Below are positions 18,730 to 26,539 of a stretch of DNA of 64,000 bases, one piece after another (within the stretch, counting starts at the first letter, position 1; every line of letters begins with the position of its first letter). The notes beneath the pieces were generated by a model that did no database searches, was not told where the DNA came from, and worked only from the letters and a program-made list of their open reading frames with translations. The position numbers were made by a program, and so were the translations under genes. Source of the DNA: Amycolatopsis balhimycina FH 1894 (GTDB taxonomy: Bacteria > Actinomycetota > Actinomycetes > Mycobacteriales > Pseudonocardiaceae). The stretch spans positions 7,131,533 through 7,195,532 of the forward strand of contig NZ_KB913037.1 in NCBI RefSeq assembly GCF_000384295.1, read 5' to 3'.

Positions 18730-18825
18730 GCCCCGTCCGCCTTTCCGCTCTCGATCACACCCGGGAAGCGATGGTAGCGGCCGGACCGGTCACCGGCGCG
18801 AACCGCACCACCGGCCCCGCCCGAA

Positions 18826-18880
18826 GTTCGTGAAGGCCACCTTGAGGAACATAGAGTTCCGGAAGGTGGCCTTCACGGAC
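18826..18880. repeat. 55-nt palindromic element (family 1), copy B
   Basis: Arms 18826-18850 and 18856-18880 pair over 25 positions around ATAGA, with one G-T wobble and one 2-nt mismatch. A copy of exactly the same length is at 29105-29159, and four of the differences between them are compensatory. It lies 7 nt past the end of a 27-codon ORF on the minus strand, where it could act as a terminator. Confidence 0.75.
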
Positions 18881-18886
18881 TTGTCG

Positions 18887-18970
18887 TCACCCGGAGGTGT
18901 GCCGGGCGGTGCCGATCTCGGCCGTTTCCTCGGCCACGGCGCGTTGTTCCCCAGTGGTGGTTTCCGGCAT
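18887..18970 (-). CDS. possible 27-residue small protein
   Basis: ATG 18970 to TGA 18887 encodes 27 residues, starting MPETTTGEQRAVAEE and ending ARHTSG. Support: GGGGAG 6 nt upstream of the ATG, about 80% G/C at third codon positions, a perfect 7-bp inverted repeat just upstream (18991-19009) and a strong hairpin just downstream (18826-18880). The product is acidic and hydrophilic, with no signal peptide or membrane segment. It could also be the leftover end of a lost gene. No family recognised. Confidence 0.35.
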   Translation of the reverse strand: MPETTTGEQRAVAEETAEIGTARHTSG

Positions 18971-18990
18971 TCCGAACTCCCCAGTTCACG

Positions 18991-19009
18991 CCCGTACGCG
19001 GTGTACGGG
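18991..19009. promoter_or_regulatory. perfect inverted repeat upstream of the 27-codon ORF
   Basis: CCCGTAC (18991-18997) and GTACGGG (19003-19009) are perfect 7-bp arms with a 5-nt centre. It lies 20 nt upstream of the small ORF's ATG on the minus strand, the position of an operator or leader hairpin. No binding protein can be named. Confidence 0.35.
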
Positions 19010-19071
19010 ACTCGCGCGAGGGTAGAAGTACCGTTGGCCCAGTGCCAGTGTTTCGGCGGAATTCGCGGCGA

Positions 19072-19442
19072 TCAAGCACGACGGCGCCAGAACAGGCGGG
19101 TCACCGCCGCCGCGACCGGCGCCGGCGCGGGCGGGCGGGGCAGGCCGCGGGTCTCCGGGGCGGACTCCTGCACCGCCCGGTAGGCGAGGTGCGCGGCGAA
19201 GCGGGCGAGCCGCGGCATCCGCACCGAGGTGAACGTGACGCCGTCCGAGAGCGTCTCGCGTCCGGCCGTCAGCCCGAACTCCTCCAGCGCCGCCTTCGAA
19301 GCCAGATACGCGGAGAAGCGCGGGGTGTCGGTCTGCAGGCCCTGGGTGGTGACACCGCGGACGTCTCCGGCCGCCGCAACAGGCGGGCGACCAGGCGTTT
19401 CCCGACGAATCCCGTCGCGCCCGTCACGAAGTAGGTCGTCAT
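19072..19442 (-). pseudogene. broken SDR-family gene (internal deletions and frameshift)
   Basis: ATG 19442, after GGAAGGGACCGGCC, starts a typical extended-SDR N-terminus (MTTYFVTGATGFVGKRLVARL). After about 25 codons the homology continues in another frame with QTDTPRFSAYLASKAALEEF and LSDGVTFTSVRMP, which in intact relatives lies several hundred residues further on with the Tyr/Lys active site. The tail ends RLARFAAHLAYRAV and then a basic segment. Most of the protein is missing and the pieces are out of frame, so it is a remnant. Tyr and Lys of the active site can still be seen (AYLASK). Confidence 0.7.
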
Positions 19443-19473
19443 GGCCGGTCCCTTCCGTCGGGCCCGACTCCAA

Positions 19474-19489
19474 CCTACTGAAAAGTAGG
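19474..19489. promoter_or_regulatory. inverted repeat in the promoter of the broken SDR gene
   Basis: CCTACTGAAAAGTAGG has perfect 6-bp arms around GAAA. It lies 32 nt upstream of the remnant's ATG and looks like a TetR- or MarR-type operator. No cognate regulator gene is adjacent. Confidence 0.35.
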
Positions 19490-19500
19490 AACGGTAGTTG

Positions 19501-19701
19501 TCAGCTTTCTTCTTCATCGGCCGTCGCGACGACGGCGTCCCGCAGGGCGGCCCGCAGCCGTCCGACGTCGAGCGGGCCCAGCACGGCCGCTTCGCCCGGC
19601 GGCGCGACCAGCACCACCTTGTCGTTGCTGACGAACACCGTCACGTCCCTGCGCCTGCCGGCCAGATCCCGGCAGCCGATCGACCACTCGCCCCGACTCA
19701 T
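19501..19701 (-). CDS. small hypothetical protein
   Basis: A 66-residue protein starting at ATG 19701 with GGAGGG 10 nt upstream. The sequence MSRGEWSIGCRDLAGRRRDV followed by a beta-rich VTVFVSNDKVVLVAPPGEAA and an acidic, helical C-terminus looks like a small compact alpha/beta domain. No signal peptide or membrane segment. No family recognised. It stands alone between the broken SDR gene and the flavoprotein gene, so context gives no clue to function. Confidence 0.6.
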   Translation of the reverse strand: MSRGEWSIGCRDLAGRRRDVTVFVSNDKVVLVAPPGEAAVLGPLDVGRLRAALRDAVVATADEEES

Positions 19702-19908
19702 GGTCGCCGCCCTCCGATTCCCTTGTCGTGGTCGTGCTTCGTGCGAGGGTGGGAGCGGCGCCCGGCGGCGCTATGACGCGCGTTCACCCGATCTGCCTAC
19801 TCGCGGGTTTTCTCTTGCGCTTCGCGGATTTCCGGCGTATCTCCCGGTCGTGGCGCGGCCGGTTCGGGAGTACCGTCCGCACCGACTCGTCGTCGTGGGA
19901 GGTTTGGG

Positions 19909-21144
19909 ATGTCGTCTGGGATGGCGGAGCCGCGGAAGATCGTCGTCGTCGGTGCGGGCCTGGGCGGGGCGTCCGCCGCCGCCGCTCTGCGCGAACGCGG
20001 CTACCCCGGCGAAGTCCTGCTGATGGGCTCCGATCCGCGCCGCCCGTACGAGCTGCCACCGCTGTCGAAGGGCGTGCTGCTGGGCAACACCGACGAGCCC
20101 GACTGGGTCCACGAGGAGAAGTACTACGGCGAGCACAACATCCGGTTCACCCCGGGCGTCACGGCCACCCGGATCGAACTGGGCGCGCGGCTGGTGCTCG
20201 ACGACGCGGGCGGCGAGCACCGGTTCGACCGGCTGGTGCTGGCGACCGGTTCCCGGCCGCGGACGTTGCCGGTCCCCGGCGGCGACCTCCCCGGGCTCTA
20301 CACGCTGCGCACTCTCGACGACGCGCTCAAGCTGCGGTCGGCGTTCACCGCGGCGGAGCGGGTGGTGATCGTCGGCGCGGGCTGGATCGGCTCCGAAGCG
20401 GCCGCGGCGGCACGGACGCACGACGCGGACGTGACGGTCGTCGACCCGGTGCGGGTGCCGCTGGCCAACGTCGTCGGCGAGACGGTCGGCGGGGTGTTCC
20501 GGGACCTGCACGCGGAAAAGGGCGTCCACTGGCGCCTGGGCGAGCAGGTCGCGGAGATCACGGGCGGCCCGGACGGCGTCCGCGGAGTCCGTCTCGCCGG
20601 GGGAGAGGAGCTGACGGCGGACGTGGTCCTGGTCGCGGTCGGCGCGGCACCCCGGGTGGAGCTGGCCCACGCGGCGGGCCTGGAGCTGTCGGACGACGGC
20701 GGGGTGGCGGTGGACGCGAGCCTGCGCACGGCGGCCCCGGACGTATACGCGGTCGGCGACATCGCGGCCCACTTCCACCCGCGCTACGGACGGCGTATCC
20801 GCGTGGAGCACTGGGCGAACGCGAAGGACCAGGGCGCGCACGTGGCGCGGAACCTGCTGGGGGAGAACGAACCGTTCCTCGCCTCGCCGTACTTCTTCAC
20901 CGACCAGTACGAGCTGGGCTGCGAATACCGCGGCCTGGCGGACCCGGCATCGGACGAGCTGGTCGTCCGCGGCGACCTGGCGTCCCGGGAGTTCACGGCG
21001 TTCTGGCTGCGCGAAGGCCGGGTGGCGGCGGCGATGAACGTGAACATGTGGGACGACGGGGATGCCCTCGGGGCCTTGGTGGACGGTCGCGCGACGGTGA
21101 CCGCGGAACAGCTCAAGACGGCGGATCTGGCGTCGCTGGCGTGA
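19909..21144 (+). CDS. NAD(P)H-dependent flavoprotein, ferredoxin-reductase-like
   Basis: A 411-residue two-dinucleotide-fold flavoprotein. FAD binding is at IVVVGAGLGGASAAAALRERG (near residue 10). NAD(P)H binding is at VVIVGAGWIGSEAAAAART (near residue 147). The second FAD motif is PDVYAVGDIAAHFHP, and HWANAKDQGAHVARNLLG follows it as in ferredoxin and putidaredoxin reductases of P450 or dioxygenase systems. It would pass electrons from NAD(P)H to a ferredoxin. No ferredoxin or oxygenase gene is adjacent, so the partner is unknown. Its 3' end overlaps the convergent MFS gene by 32 nt. Confidence 0.9.
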   Translation: MSSGMAEPRKIVVVGAGLGGASAAAALRERGYPGEVLLMGSDPRRPYELPPLSKGVLLGNTDEPDWVHEEKYYGEHNIRFTPGVTATRIELGARLVLDDAGGEHRFDRLVLATGSRPRTLPVPGGDLPGLYTLRTLDDALKLRSAFTAAERVVIVGAGWIGSEAAAAARTHDADVTVVDPVRVPLANVVGETVGGVFRDLHAEKGVHWRLGEQVAEITGGPDGVRGVRLAGGEELTADVVLVAVGAAPRVELAHAAGLELSDDGGVAVDASLRTAAPDVYAVGDIAAHFHPRYGRRIRVEHWANAKDQGAHVARNLLGENEPFLASPYFFTDQYELGCEYRGLADPASDELVVRGDLASREFTAFWLREGRVAAAMNVNMWDDGDALGALVDGRATVTAEQLKTADLASLA

Positions 21145-22339
21145 CTTCCCGCGCCAGGACCAGGAAAGCCGCCAACGCCAACACCGCGAACCCCGCCATG
21201 GTCGCCGCCATCGGCAGCGCCGTTCCCGGGCCGCCGAGGCCGACCAACGGCGTTGCCACCGCGCCCACCACGAACTGCAGCACTCCCAGCAACGCCGATG
21301 CCGCCCCGGCGGACCGCGCGTGCGACGCCAGCGCCAGGGAGCTCGCGTTCGGCATCACCAGGCCGATGCTCGACACCAGCAGGAACAACGACACCAGCAG
21401 CACGACCAACGGAGCCCGGAACAACACCGAAACCAAGACCGAAGCCCCGCCGAACACACCCAGCAGCAGGCCGGAAAGCAGCAGAACGCGCTCGGGCACC
21501 CGGCCGGCCAGACGGCCGTTGAGCTGGCCCGCCAGCACGATGCCGACGCCGTTGACCCCGAACACCACGCTGTACGCCTGCGGGCTGAGCCCGTACACGC
21601 CCTGCAGCGCGAACGACGACCCCGAGATGTAGGCGAACATCGACGCGAACAGCAGTCCCGACGCCAGCGCGTAGCCCGCGAACGACCGGTCCAGCGCCAG
21701 GCGCGCGTACGTGCGCATCACCTGGCCGAGCCGCAGGGGTGAGCGAACCGGAGAAGGCTCCGGCAGGAAGAAGGCCACCACGGCCAGCAGCAACGCCCCG
21801 AACGCCGTCAGCACGACGAACACCCCGCGCCAGGACGTCCAGTTCAGCAGCTGGCCGCCGAGCAGCGGGGCCAGGATCGGGGCCAGGCCGCTGACCAGCA
21901 TCAACGTCGAGAAGAACTTCGTCATCGCCGTGCCGGAGAACAGGTCGCGCACCGTCGCCCGGGCGATCACGATGCCCGCGGCCGCGCCCAGGGACTGCAC
22001 GAGCCGTGCGGCGACCAGCAACCAGGCGTCGGGGCTGACCGCGCACAGCACCGAACCCACGACGTACAACGCGAGCCCCGCCAGCAACGGCCGGCGGCGT
22101 CCCAGCGAGTCCGACAGCGGACCCAGCACGAGCTGGCCCAGCGCCAGTCCCACGATGAACGCGCTGAGTGTCAGCTGGACCGTGGCGTCCGCGGCGTGCA
22201 GGTCCTGCGCCATCCGCGGCAGCGCGGGCAGGTACATGTCGATCGACAGCGGCCCGAAGGCCGTGAGCCCACCCAGGACCAGGACGAACTTCAGCCGCGC
22301 CCGCCTGCCCGGCGCGGTACGTTCCGCCGTGGTGGTCAC
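21113..22339 (-). CDS. MFS drug efflux transporter, Bcr/CflA type
   Basis: A 408-residue protein with about twelve membrane helices. The opening GGLTAFGPLSIDMYLPALPRM is the hallmark of Bcr/CflA drug:H+ antiporters, and GPLSDSLGRRRPLLAGLALY is the MFS loop 2-3 motif. I chose GTG 22339 because GGAGGA lies 6 nt upstream and the product then begins TTTAERTAPGRRARL. The longer frame from 22453 adds unrelated residues. The exported compound is unknown. It is divergent from the fucose-pathway operon. Confidence 0.9.
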   Translation of the reverse strand: MTTTAERTAPGRRARLKFVLVLGGLTAFGPLSIDMYLPALPRMAQDLHAADATVQLTLSAFIVGLALGQLVLGPLSDSLGRRRPLLAGLALYVVGSVLCAVSPDAWLLVAARLVQSLGAAAGIVIARATVRDLFSGTAMTKFFSTLMLVSGLAPILAPLLGGQLLNWTSWRGVFVVLTAFGALLLAVVAFFLPEPSPVRSPLRLGQVMRTYARLALDRSFAGYALASGLLFASMFAYISGSSFALQGVYGLSPQAYSVVFGVNGVGIVLAGQLNGRLAGRVPERVLLLSGLLLGVFGGASVLVSVLFRAPLVVLLVSLFLLVSSIGLVMPNASSLALASHARSAGAASALLGVLQFVVGAVATPLVGLGGPGTALPMAATMAGFAVLALAAFLVLAREVTPATPDPPS

Positions 22340-22504
22340 CCGCGTCCTCCTGTCCCTGATCCGGACCAGCGACGGAGTAGCCGGGGCTATTCCGGCTGTG
22401 ATCGGTGACACCCCGTGGTCACCCGCGCGGTGAACCGGTACTGATCCGATCAATTTACGCCCGATTCGGCGAAGACTCTGGATTGGCGGTCACGACTGCG
22501 ATAT

Positions 22505-22515
22505 ACATCGGATGT
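22505..22515. promoter_or_regulatory. candidate operator upstream of the fucose catabolic operon
   Basis: ACATCGGATGT is a perfect 5-1-5 palindrome 28 nt before the FAH-hydrolase start. A near copy, ACCTCGGATGT, lies at 29926-29936 between the GntR regulator and the mutarotase gene. Matching sites at both ends of the cluster suggest the GntR protein binds them. Confidence 0.4.
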
Positions 22516-22543
22516 CTGGTCGGTGTGGGCGAAGGGAATATCA

Positions 22544-23395
22544 GTGCAGCTAGTGCGCCTCGGGGAGCCGGGAAGTGAGCGTCCGTTCGCGCGTGCCGAC
22601 GACGGCACGACCTACGAGCTGGGCGGGCTGACCGCCGACATCGACGGTGGCTTCCTCGCCGCGGACGGGGTCGCGCGCGCGGCCGCCGCGCTCGCTGCCG
22701 GGGAGCTGCCGAAGTCGTCGGAAACCGGCCTGCGCGTCGGCGCGCCCATCACCCAGCCCGGCAAGGTCGTCTGCATCGGCATGAACTACCGCCGCCACGC
22801 CGAGGAGACCGGCGCGACGCCGCCCACCGAACCCGTCGTCTTCATGAAGGCGCCGGACGTCGTGGTCGGCCCCGGCGACGACGTCCTCATCCCGCGCGGG
22901 TCGGTCAGCACCGACTGGGAGGTCGAGCTCGGCGTCGTCATCGGCAAGACCGCCCGCTACCTCGACAGCGTCGACGAAGCTCTCGGGTACGTCGCCGGGT
23001 ACGTCGTCTCGAACGACGTCTCCGAGCGTGAGCTGCAGTTCCGCACCGCCCAGTGGGACAAGGGCAAGTCCTGCGAGAACTTCAACCCGCTCGGCCCGGC
23101 CCTGGTCCCGGCGAGCGAGGTGCCCGACCCGCAGGACCTCGGCCTGCGGCTGTGGATCAACGGCGAGAAGAAGCAGGACTCGACCACCAAGGACATGATC
23201 TTCACCGTCGCCGAGATCATCCACCACCTGAGCCAGGTGATGGTGCTGCGGCCCGGCGACCTCATCAACACCGGCACTCCCGAAGGCGTCGCCCTCGGGC
23301 AGCCCGACCCCAAGCCCTACCTGCGCGACGGCGACGTCATCGAGCTGGAGATCGACGGCCTCGGACGGCAGCGCCAGACCGCGAGGCAGGCCTGA
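22544..23395 (+). CDS. FAH-family hydrolase, probable 2,4-diketo-3-deoxy-L-fuconate hydrolase
   Basis: A 283-residue fumarylacetoacetate-hydrolase-fold enzyme. [17 protein letters not shown] opens the catalytic domain. Metal ligands are expected at Glu126 and Glu128 (DWEVELG) and Asp158 (SNDVSERE). [12 protein letters not shown] is the usual C-terminal loop. Family members cleave C-C bonds of 2,4-diketo acids. Next to fuconate dehydratase and an SDR dehydrogenase it most likely splits 2,4-diketo-3-deoxy-L-fuconate to pyruvate and L-lactate. GTG 22544 is preferred because GAAGGGA lies upstream. The next gene begins 2 nt after its stop. Confidence 0.88.
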   Translation: MQLVRLGEPGSERPFARADDGTTYELGGLTADIDGGFLAADGVARAAAALAAGELPKSSETGLRVGAPITQPGKVVCIGMNYRRHAEETGATPPTEPVVFMKAPDVVVGPGDDVLIPRGSVSTDWEVELGVVIGKTARYLDSVDEALGYVAGYVVSNDVSERELQFRTAQWDKGKSCENFNPLGPALVPASEVPDPQDLGLRLWINGEKKQDSTTKDMIFTVAEIIHHLSQVMVLRPGDLINTGTPEGVALGQPDPKPYLRDGDVIELEIDGLGRQRQTARQA

Positions 23396-23397
23396 CC

Positions 23398-24702
23398 ATG
23401 GCGAAGATCATCGGCATGGAGGTGCTGGACGTCCGGTTCCCCACCTCCCGGGAGCTGGACGGCTCGGACGCCATGAACCCGGACCCGGACTACTCCGCCG
23501 CCTACGTCGTGCTGCACGCCGACGGCGGCCCGGACGGCTACGGGCTCGCGTTCACCATCGGCCGCGGCAACGACGTCCAGGCCGCCGCCATCCGCGCGCT
23601 CGCGCCGCACGTCGTCGGCCGGGAGATCCCGGAGGACGCGGCCGCGCTTGGCGACCTTTCGCGCACCCTCGTCGGCGACTCGCAGTTCCGCTGGCTGGGC
23701 CCGGAAAAGGGCGTGGCGCACATGGCGGTCGGCGCGGTCGTCAACGCCGCCTGGGACCTCGCCGCGCGCTGCGCCGGCCTTCCGGTCTGGCAGTTCGCGG
23801 CCCGCATGACCCCCGAAGAACTCGTCAGCCTGGTCGACTTCCGCTACCTCTCGGACGCCCTCACCGAGACTGAAGCCCTGGAGATCCTCCGCCGGGCGGA
23901 ACCCGGCCGCGCCGAACGCACAAAGCAGCTCGAAGCGAACGGCTACCGCGCCTACAGCACGTCACCCGGCTGGCTCGGGTACGCGGACGCGAAGCTCGTC
24001 CGGCTGGCCGAACAAGCCGTCGCCGACGGCTTCGAGATGATCAAGCTCAAGGTCGGCGGCAACCTCGAGGACGACGTCCGGCGGATGAAGCTCGCCCGCG
24101 AGACCGTCGGCCCGGACGTCCGGATCGCCGTCGACGCCAACCAGCGCTGGGACGTCTCGGCCGCGGTCACCTGGATGACCGCGCTGGCGCCGTTCGACCC
24201 GTACTGGATCGAAGAGCCGACCTCGCCGGACGACATCCTCGGGCACGCGGCGATCGCGAAGGCCCTCGCGCCGATCAAGATCGCCACCGGCGAGCACGTC
24301 CAGAACCGCGTGGTCTTCAAGCAGCTGCTGCAGGCGAACGCGATTTCGGTGCTGCAGCTGGACGCGGCCCGCGTCGGCGGGTTCAACGAGAACCTGGCGA
24401 TCCTGCTGCTGGCGGCGAAGTTCGGCGTGCCGGTGTGCCCGCACGCCGGCGGCGTCGGCCTCTGCGAGCTCGTGCGTCACCTGTCGATGTTCGACTTCGT
24501 GGCGGTGTCCGGCACCGACGCGGACCGGTCCATCGAGTGGGTCGACCACCTGCACGAGCACTTCACCGACCCGGCCGTCGTCGAGCACGGCCGGTACCTC
24601 GCCCCGACCGCCCCCGGGTTCTCCGCGCGCATGCACGACGCGACGCTGCGCCGCTTCCGGTTCCCGGACGGTCCCGAGTGGACGGAGACCGCAAGTGAGT
24701 GA
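23398..24702 (+). CDS. fucD: L-fuconate dehydratase (enolase superfamily)
   Basis: A 434-residue mandelate-racemase-subgroup enzyme. The catalytic KxK is Lys216-x-Lys218 (MIKLKVGG), Mg ligands Asp246 (DANQRWDV), Glu272 (IEEPTSPDD) and Glu299 (ATGEH), and the general acid/base His349 ([12 protein letters not shown]). [28 protein letters not shown] and HLHEHF match my memory of Xanthomonas L-fuconate dehydratase and human ENOSF1 closely. It dehydrates L-fuconate to 2-keto-3-deoxy-L-fuconate. It sits between the FAH hydrolase and an SDR dehydrogenase in one operon. Substrate assignment is strong from both residues and context. Confidence 0.94.
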   Translation: MAKIIGMEVLDVRFPTSRELDGSDAMNPDPDYSAAYVVLHADGGPDGYGLAFTIGRGNDVQAAAIRALAPHVVGREIPEDAAALGDLSRTLVGDSQFRWLGPEKGVAHMAVGAVVNAAWDLAARCAGLPVWQFAARMTPEELVSLVDFRYLSDALTETEALEILRRAEPGRAERTKQLEANGYRAYSTSPGWLGYADAKLVRLAEQAVADGFEMIKLKVGGNLEDDVRRMKLARETVGPDVRIAVDANQRWDVSAAVTWMTALAPFDPYWIEEPTSPDDILGHAAIAKALAPIKIATGEHVQNRVVFKQLLQANAISVLQLDAARVGGFNENLAILLLAAKFGVPVCPHAGGVGLCELVRHLSMFDFVAVSGTDADRSIEWVDHLHEHFTDPAVVEHGRYLAPTAPGFSARMHDATLRRFRFPDGPEWTETASE

Positions 24703-25441
24703 ATTCGAGGGCCTGGTGGCCGCCGTCACCGGAGGCGCCTCGGGGATCGGCAAGGCGGCTGCGACATTGCTGGCCGAACGCGGCGCACAGGTGGCAGTCC
24801 TCGACCTGAAGCCGGGCGATGACGGCTTCCGCTGCGACGTCTCTTCCGATGACGAAGTCCGAGAAGCAATCGACGCCGTCGTGGAACGCTTCGGGCGCCT
24901 CGACATCCTGGTCAACAACGCCGGGATCGGCGCGCAGGGCGATGTCACGGCCAACGGCGACGACGAATGGCACCGCGTGTTCGACGTCAACGTCGTCGGC
25001 ATGGTCCGGCTCGCCCGCGCCGCGGTGCCGCACCTCAGGAACTCGCCGTCCGCGGCGATCGTCAACACGTGCTCCATCGCGGCCTGGGCCGGCCTGCCCA
25101 ACCGCGCGCTCTACTCGGCCACCAAGGGTGCGGTGCTCTCGCTGACCCTGGCCATGGCGACCGACCACCTGCCCGACCGGATCCGCGTCAACTGCGTGTG
25201 CCCCGGAACGGCGGACACCCCCTGGGTGGGCCGGCTGCTCGACGCCGCCGATGACCCGGCGGCCGAACGCGCGGCCCTCGCGGCGCGCCAGCCGATGGGC
25301 CGGCTGGTCACCGCCGACGAGGTCGCGAACGCCATCGTCTACCTCGCCAGTCCCCTCTCCGCCTCGACCACCGGCACCGCGCTCGCGGTCGACGGCGGCA
25401 TGTACGGCCTGCGTCCTCGCGGCCCGGTTCACCACGACTAG
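24695..25441 (+). CDS. SDR, probable 2-keto-3-deoxy-L-fuconate dehydrogenase
   Basis: A 248-residue classical SDR with TGGASGIG (12-19), NNAG (74-77) and catalytic Ser127, Tyr140 and Lys144 (LYSATKG). The Asp at the end of beta-2 (VLDLK) suggests NAD+ over NADP+. The GTG start overlaps the fucD stop by 8 nt, so translational coupling is likely. In the non-phosphorylative fucose route an SDR oxidises 2-keto-3-deoxy-L-fuconate to the 2,4-diketo acid, and this is the only SDR in the cluster. Substrate is inferred from context. Confidence 0.88.
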   Translation: MSEFEGLVAAVTGGASGIGKAAATLLAERGAQVAVLDLKPGDDGFRCDVSSDDEVREAIDAVVERFGRLDILVNNAGIGAQGDVTANGDDEWHRVFDVNVVGMVRLARAAVPHLRNSPSAAIVNTCSIAAWAGLPNRALYSATKGAVLSLTLAMATDHLPDRIRVNCVCPGTADTPWVGRLLDAADDPAAERAALAARQPMGRLVTADEVANAIVYLASPLSASTTGTALAVDGGMYGLRPRGPVHHD

Positions 25442-25477
25442 AAGACTTGATTCCCCGCCGTCATCAAGGAGGATGCT

Positions 25478-26539
25478 GTGCGCGCTGCGTTATTCGAAAA
25501 CAGGGTGATCCAGGTGGCCGTCACGGCCACCGTCTGCGGCCTGGTACTGGCCGCCTGTGGGTCCACAAAGGACAACGCGTCGGCGCCCGCCGCGGGCGGT
25601 GGCAACGCGGGCGGCAAGGTCGGCGCGACGCTGCCGCTGCTGACCTCGCCGTTCTGGCAGGCCTACAACAACTACGTGCCGAAGATGGCCACGGAAGAGG
25701 GCGTCGACGTCCTCCCGACGGTCAACGCCGACAGCGACCCCGCGAAGCTGATCACCGACATCGGGACGTTCCTCAACCAGGGCGTCAAGGGCCTGGTCGT
25801 GACGCCGCTGGACTCGGCCGCCATCGTCGCCGGGCTCAAGCAGGCGGAGAACAAGGGCGTGCCGGTGGTCGCGGTCGACGTCGCCCCCGAGAGCGGCAAG
25901 GTCGCCATGGTCGTGCGGGCCGACAACAAGGCCTACGGCACCAAGGCGTGCGAAGCGATCGGCGAGAAGGTCAAGTCCGGCAAGGTCGTGCAGATCATGG
26001 GTGACCTCGCGTCGGTCAACGGCCGCGATCGCTCGGAAGCCTTCCGCGACTGCATGAAGTCCAAGTACCCCGGCATCCAGGTGCTGGAGATCCCGGCCGA
26101 GTGGAAGGCCGACAAGGCGTCCTCCGGCCTGGACAGCATGCTGACCGCGAACCCGGACATCAAGGGCGTCTACATGCAGGCCGGCGGCGTCTACCTGGCC
26201 CCGACCGAGCAGGCGCTCAAGCGCAAGAACCTGTTCTTCCCGGTCGGGGACCCGAAGCACATCGTGCTCGTGTCCAACGACGGCATCCCGCAGGAGCTGG
26301 CCGCGATCCGCGCCGGCGAACTGGACGCCACGGTGTCCCAGCCGGCCGACGCGTACGCGAAGTACGGCCTGTACTGGCTGAAGAAGGCCATGGCGGGCGA
26401 GACGTTCAAGCCGGGCCCGACCGACCACGACAGCACCATCGTCGAGATCAGCCCCGGCATCCTCGAGGACCAGCTGCCCGCGCCCGTCATCACCAAGGCC
26501 AACGTGGACGACAAGGCCCTGTGGGGGAACAACCTGTGA
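25478..26539 (+). CDS. sugar ABC transporter substrate-binding lipoprotein (RbsB-like)
   Basis: A 353-residue binding protein of the periplasmic-binding family 4 type. A lipoprotein signal ends at the lipobox LAAC (Cys27), so it should be anchored outside the membrane. The mature part has ATLPLLTSPFWQAYNNYVPK, GVKGLVVTPLDSAAI and VLVSNDGIPQELAAIRAGEL, as in ribose-type pentose/hexose binders. AAGGAGG precedes the GTG. It is followed by the ATPase (overlapping by 4 nt) and permease. In this cluster the ligand is probably L-fucose or a fucose-containing sugar. Confidence 0.92.
   Translation: MRAALFENRVIQVAVTATVCGLVLAACGSTKDNASAPAAGGGNAGGKVGATLPLLTSPFWQAYNNYVPKMATEEGVDVLPTVNADSDPAKLITDIGTFLNQGVKGLVVTPLDSAAIVAGLKQAENKGVPVVAVDVAPESGKVAMVVRADNKAYGTKACEAIGEKVKSGKVVQIMGDLASVNGRDRSEAFRDCMKSKYPGIQVLEIPAEWKADKASSGLDSMLTANPDIKGVYMQAGGVYLAPTEQALKRKNLFFPVGDPKHIVLVSNDGIPQELAAIRAGELDATVSQPADAYAKYGLYWLKKAMAGETFKPGPTDHDSTIVEISPGILEDQLPAPVITKANVDDKALWGNNL

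Noticed and set aside
15783..22339. Antibiotic biosynthesis or resistance cluster (TetX-like, Bcr/CflA, ferredoxin reductase)
   Set aside because: These genes are scattered, lie on different strands and have no synthase or P450 gene among them. There is no evidence that they form one pathway.
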